The notes under the pieces: generated by a model
What the model saw: only the letters and a program-made list of their open reading frames with translations
Told to the model about the DNA's origin: nothing
Databases searched by the model: none
Origin: Zygnema circumcarinatum
Lineage: Eukaryota; Streptophyta; Zygnematophyceae; Zygnematales; Zygnemataceae
Direction: 5' to 3'
NCBI GenBank assembly: GCA_037447605.1
Contig: CM074804.1
Location: 71,876 to 135,875, forward strand
Length of the DNA stretch: 64,000 bases
Program-made: the position numbers and the translations under genes
Shown: in pieces, positions 60,085-64,000 of the stretch
How the letters are laid out: every line of letters begins with the position of its first letter
Numbering within the stretch: the stretch's first letter is position 1

Positions 60085-60903
60085 GTAAGAGAAGCGTGGC
60101 GTTGTGGGATCTCATTCAATTTATATCATGGCAGGCATCACTTTTTCTAATCTGAAACTGCTTATCAAATAGGTGTAGAGCAATTACAAAAATCCGGTTG
60201 CAAATGAGGAGAGTGAGGAGTCTTTGGAAATGATCCTCCAGTCCACCGCAAGCAGCAGTGCTTGGACGTCGATGTCTTTGAACTAGAATGCTAAGATGTT
60301 TATTTGGTGGTTTTTAAACAGTCTGCACACAATAGAGTAATGTTCCAGGGCATAGTGAAACGCGAAAGCTCATTCAACCAAAAAGGAGAAGATTAGATCC
60401 AAAACCACATGTTTTAATTGTCTTTCGTAACAATATGAAAAGAAACATATTTCTCTCTGTCGTTAATTTCTATCTTTCAACCCTAGGATATGAATGAGAG
60501 CAAGAACTTGTCCAAGGCGAGAGGCTGAGAGTGGAGGACGCTATATGCCACCTCCCATCCGCCCCTCCGATTGCGAAAAAGCAAGGCTACTTTTCTTCTA
60601 TTCGCACTTTTTCCATGCGAGGATAAAAAGCCCCCGTGCCCCTGCTCAGACCTGTTCCATACCAACGTGGGTACTTACGAAACACGTCGTCATGCATCGC
60701 AACCTTTCCCCTGCCAAAGCTCTCCGCTCGGTACAGAAGGCCCGCTGTCCGCTCCGTTCACAGCAACTCTCTCACGGAGGACGGTCTTCTCTCTCTATCT
60801 CCCAAGAAGACACTCTCACTCAGAGCCGAGCGTGAGTGAGAGAGAGACAGAGAAACCGCCAATGAGTGAGGAGGATGCCGTGACCGGTGACGTGACAGCG
60901 GGC
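60085..60903. other. 3' regions of IMPL1 and of the selenoprotein gene
   Basis: Convergent 3' ends. If the TGA at 60910 is read as selenocysteine, a SECIS hairpin should lie on the minus strand here or in a spliced 3' UTR. By eye I find no hairpin meeting all rules (ATGA quartet, AA apical loop, GA partner). Confidence 0.4.
60663..60693 (-). promoter_or_regulatory. Weak SECIS-like hairpin candidate
   Basis: On the minus strand ATGA is followed by CGACGTG, a loop containing AA, then CACGTTG (7 pairs, one wobble). The downstream partner GA of the quartet is displaced by several bases, so this is only the best of poor candidates. Confidence 0.12.
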
Positions 60904-63963
<3,060 letters not shown>

Positions 63964-64000
63964 CTGCAGCCTCGAGCAGAACAAAAATGGAAATCAGTGT

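Overview
This is eukaryotic nuclear DNA, most likely from a streptophyte (plant-lineage) alga. Every recognisable gene except one is split by GT-AG introns. Several proteins are plant-type: an ARPC1 close to plant ARPC1, a plastid-type IMPL1 inositol phosphatase with a transit-peptide-like leader, a GCR2/LanC-like protein, and two secreted proteins with a plant root-cap-type domain. A selenocysteine-type thioredoxin reductase at the right edge argues against a land plant, since land plants are thought to lack selenoproteins. The species cannot be fixed from the sequence. Two runs of N mark unresolved low-complexity tracts.

Layout. 0-1.6 kb holds purine-rich and CCATTGG-rich non-coding DNA. 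1.6-3.45 kb is a minus-strand unit (R1) whose conserved parts fold like box H/ACA and C/D snoRNAs. An inverted copy (R2) lies at 34.15-35.86 kb and a diverged piece (R3) at 36.05-36.56 kb. 3.5-8.3 kb is mostly GC-rich and simple-repeat DNA with no gene I can defend. 8.3-16.8 kb carries two convergently duplicated secreted root-cap-like genes flanking a LanC-like gene. 17.4-23.6 kb is a 14-exon UTP13/TBL3 gene (minus), divergent from intronless NDUFV1 (24.3-25.7 kb). 26.5-33.2 kb is an 18-exon NOP2 rRNA methyltransferase gene (minus). 37.5-41.0 kb is a large gene of unknown function (minus), divergent from the 15-exon ARPC1 gene (41.7-46.1 kb). Then come RPS30/eS30 (46.9-47.8 kb, minus) and cytochrome c1 (48.9-51.7 kb, minus). 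52-56.6 kb is repeat-rich and contains a broken duplicate of two ARPC1 exons joined to a CCCATC satellite, followed by decayed open frames. 56.7-60.1 kb is IMPL1 (plus). 60.9 kb to the right edge is the 3' part of the thioredoxin reductase gene (minus).

Common threads. Ribosome production is over-represented (UTP13, NOP2, eS30 and the snoRNA-like units). Respiration is represented by NDUFV1 (complex I) and CYC1 (complex III). Exon boundaries were set by hand from conserved protein sequence, GT-AG sites and reading phase. Each multi-exon model keeps phase throughout, but UTRs are not defined.
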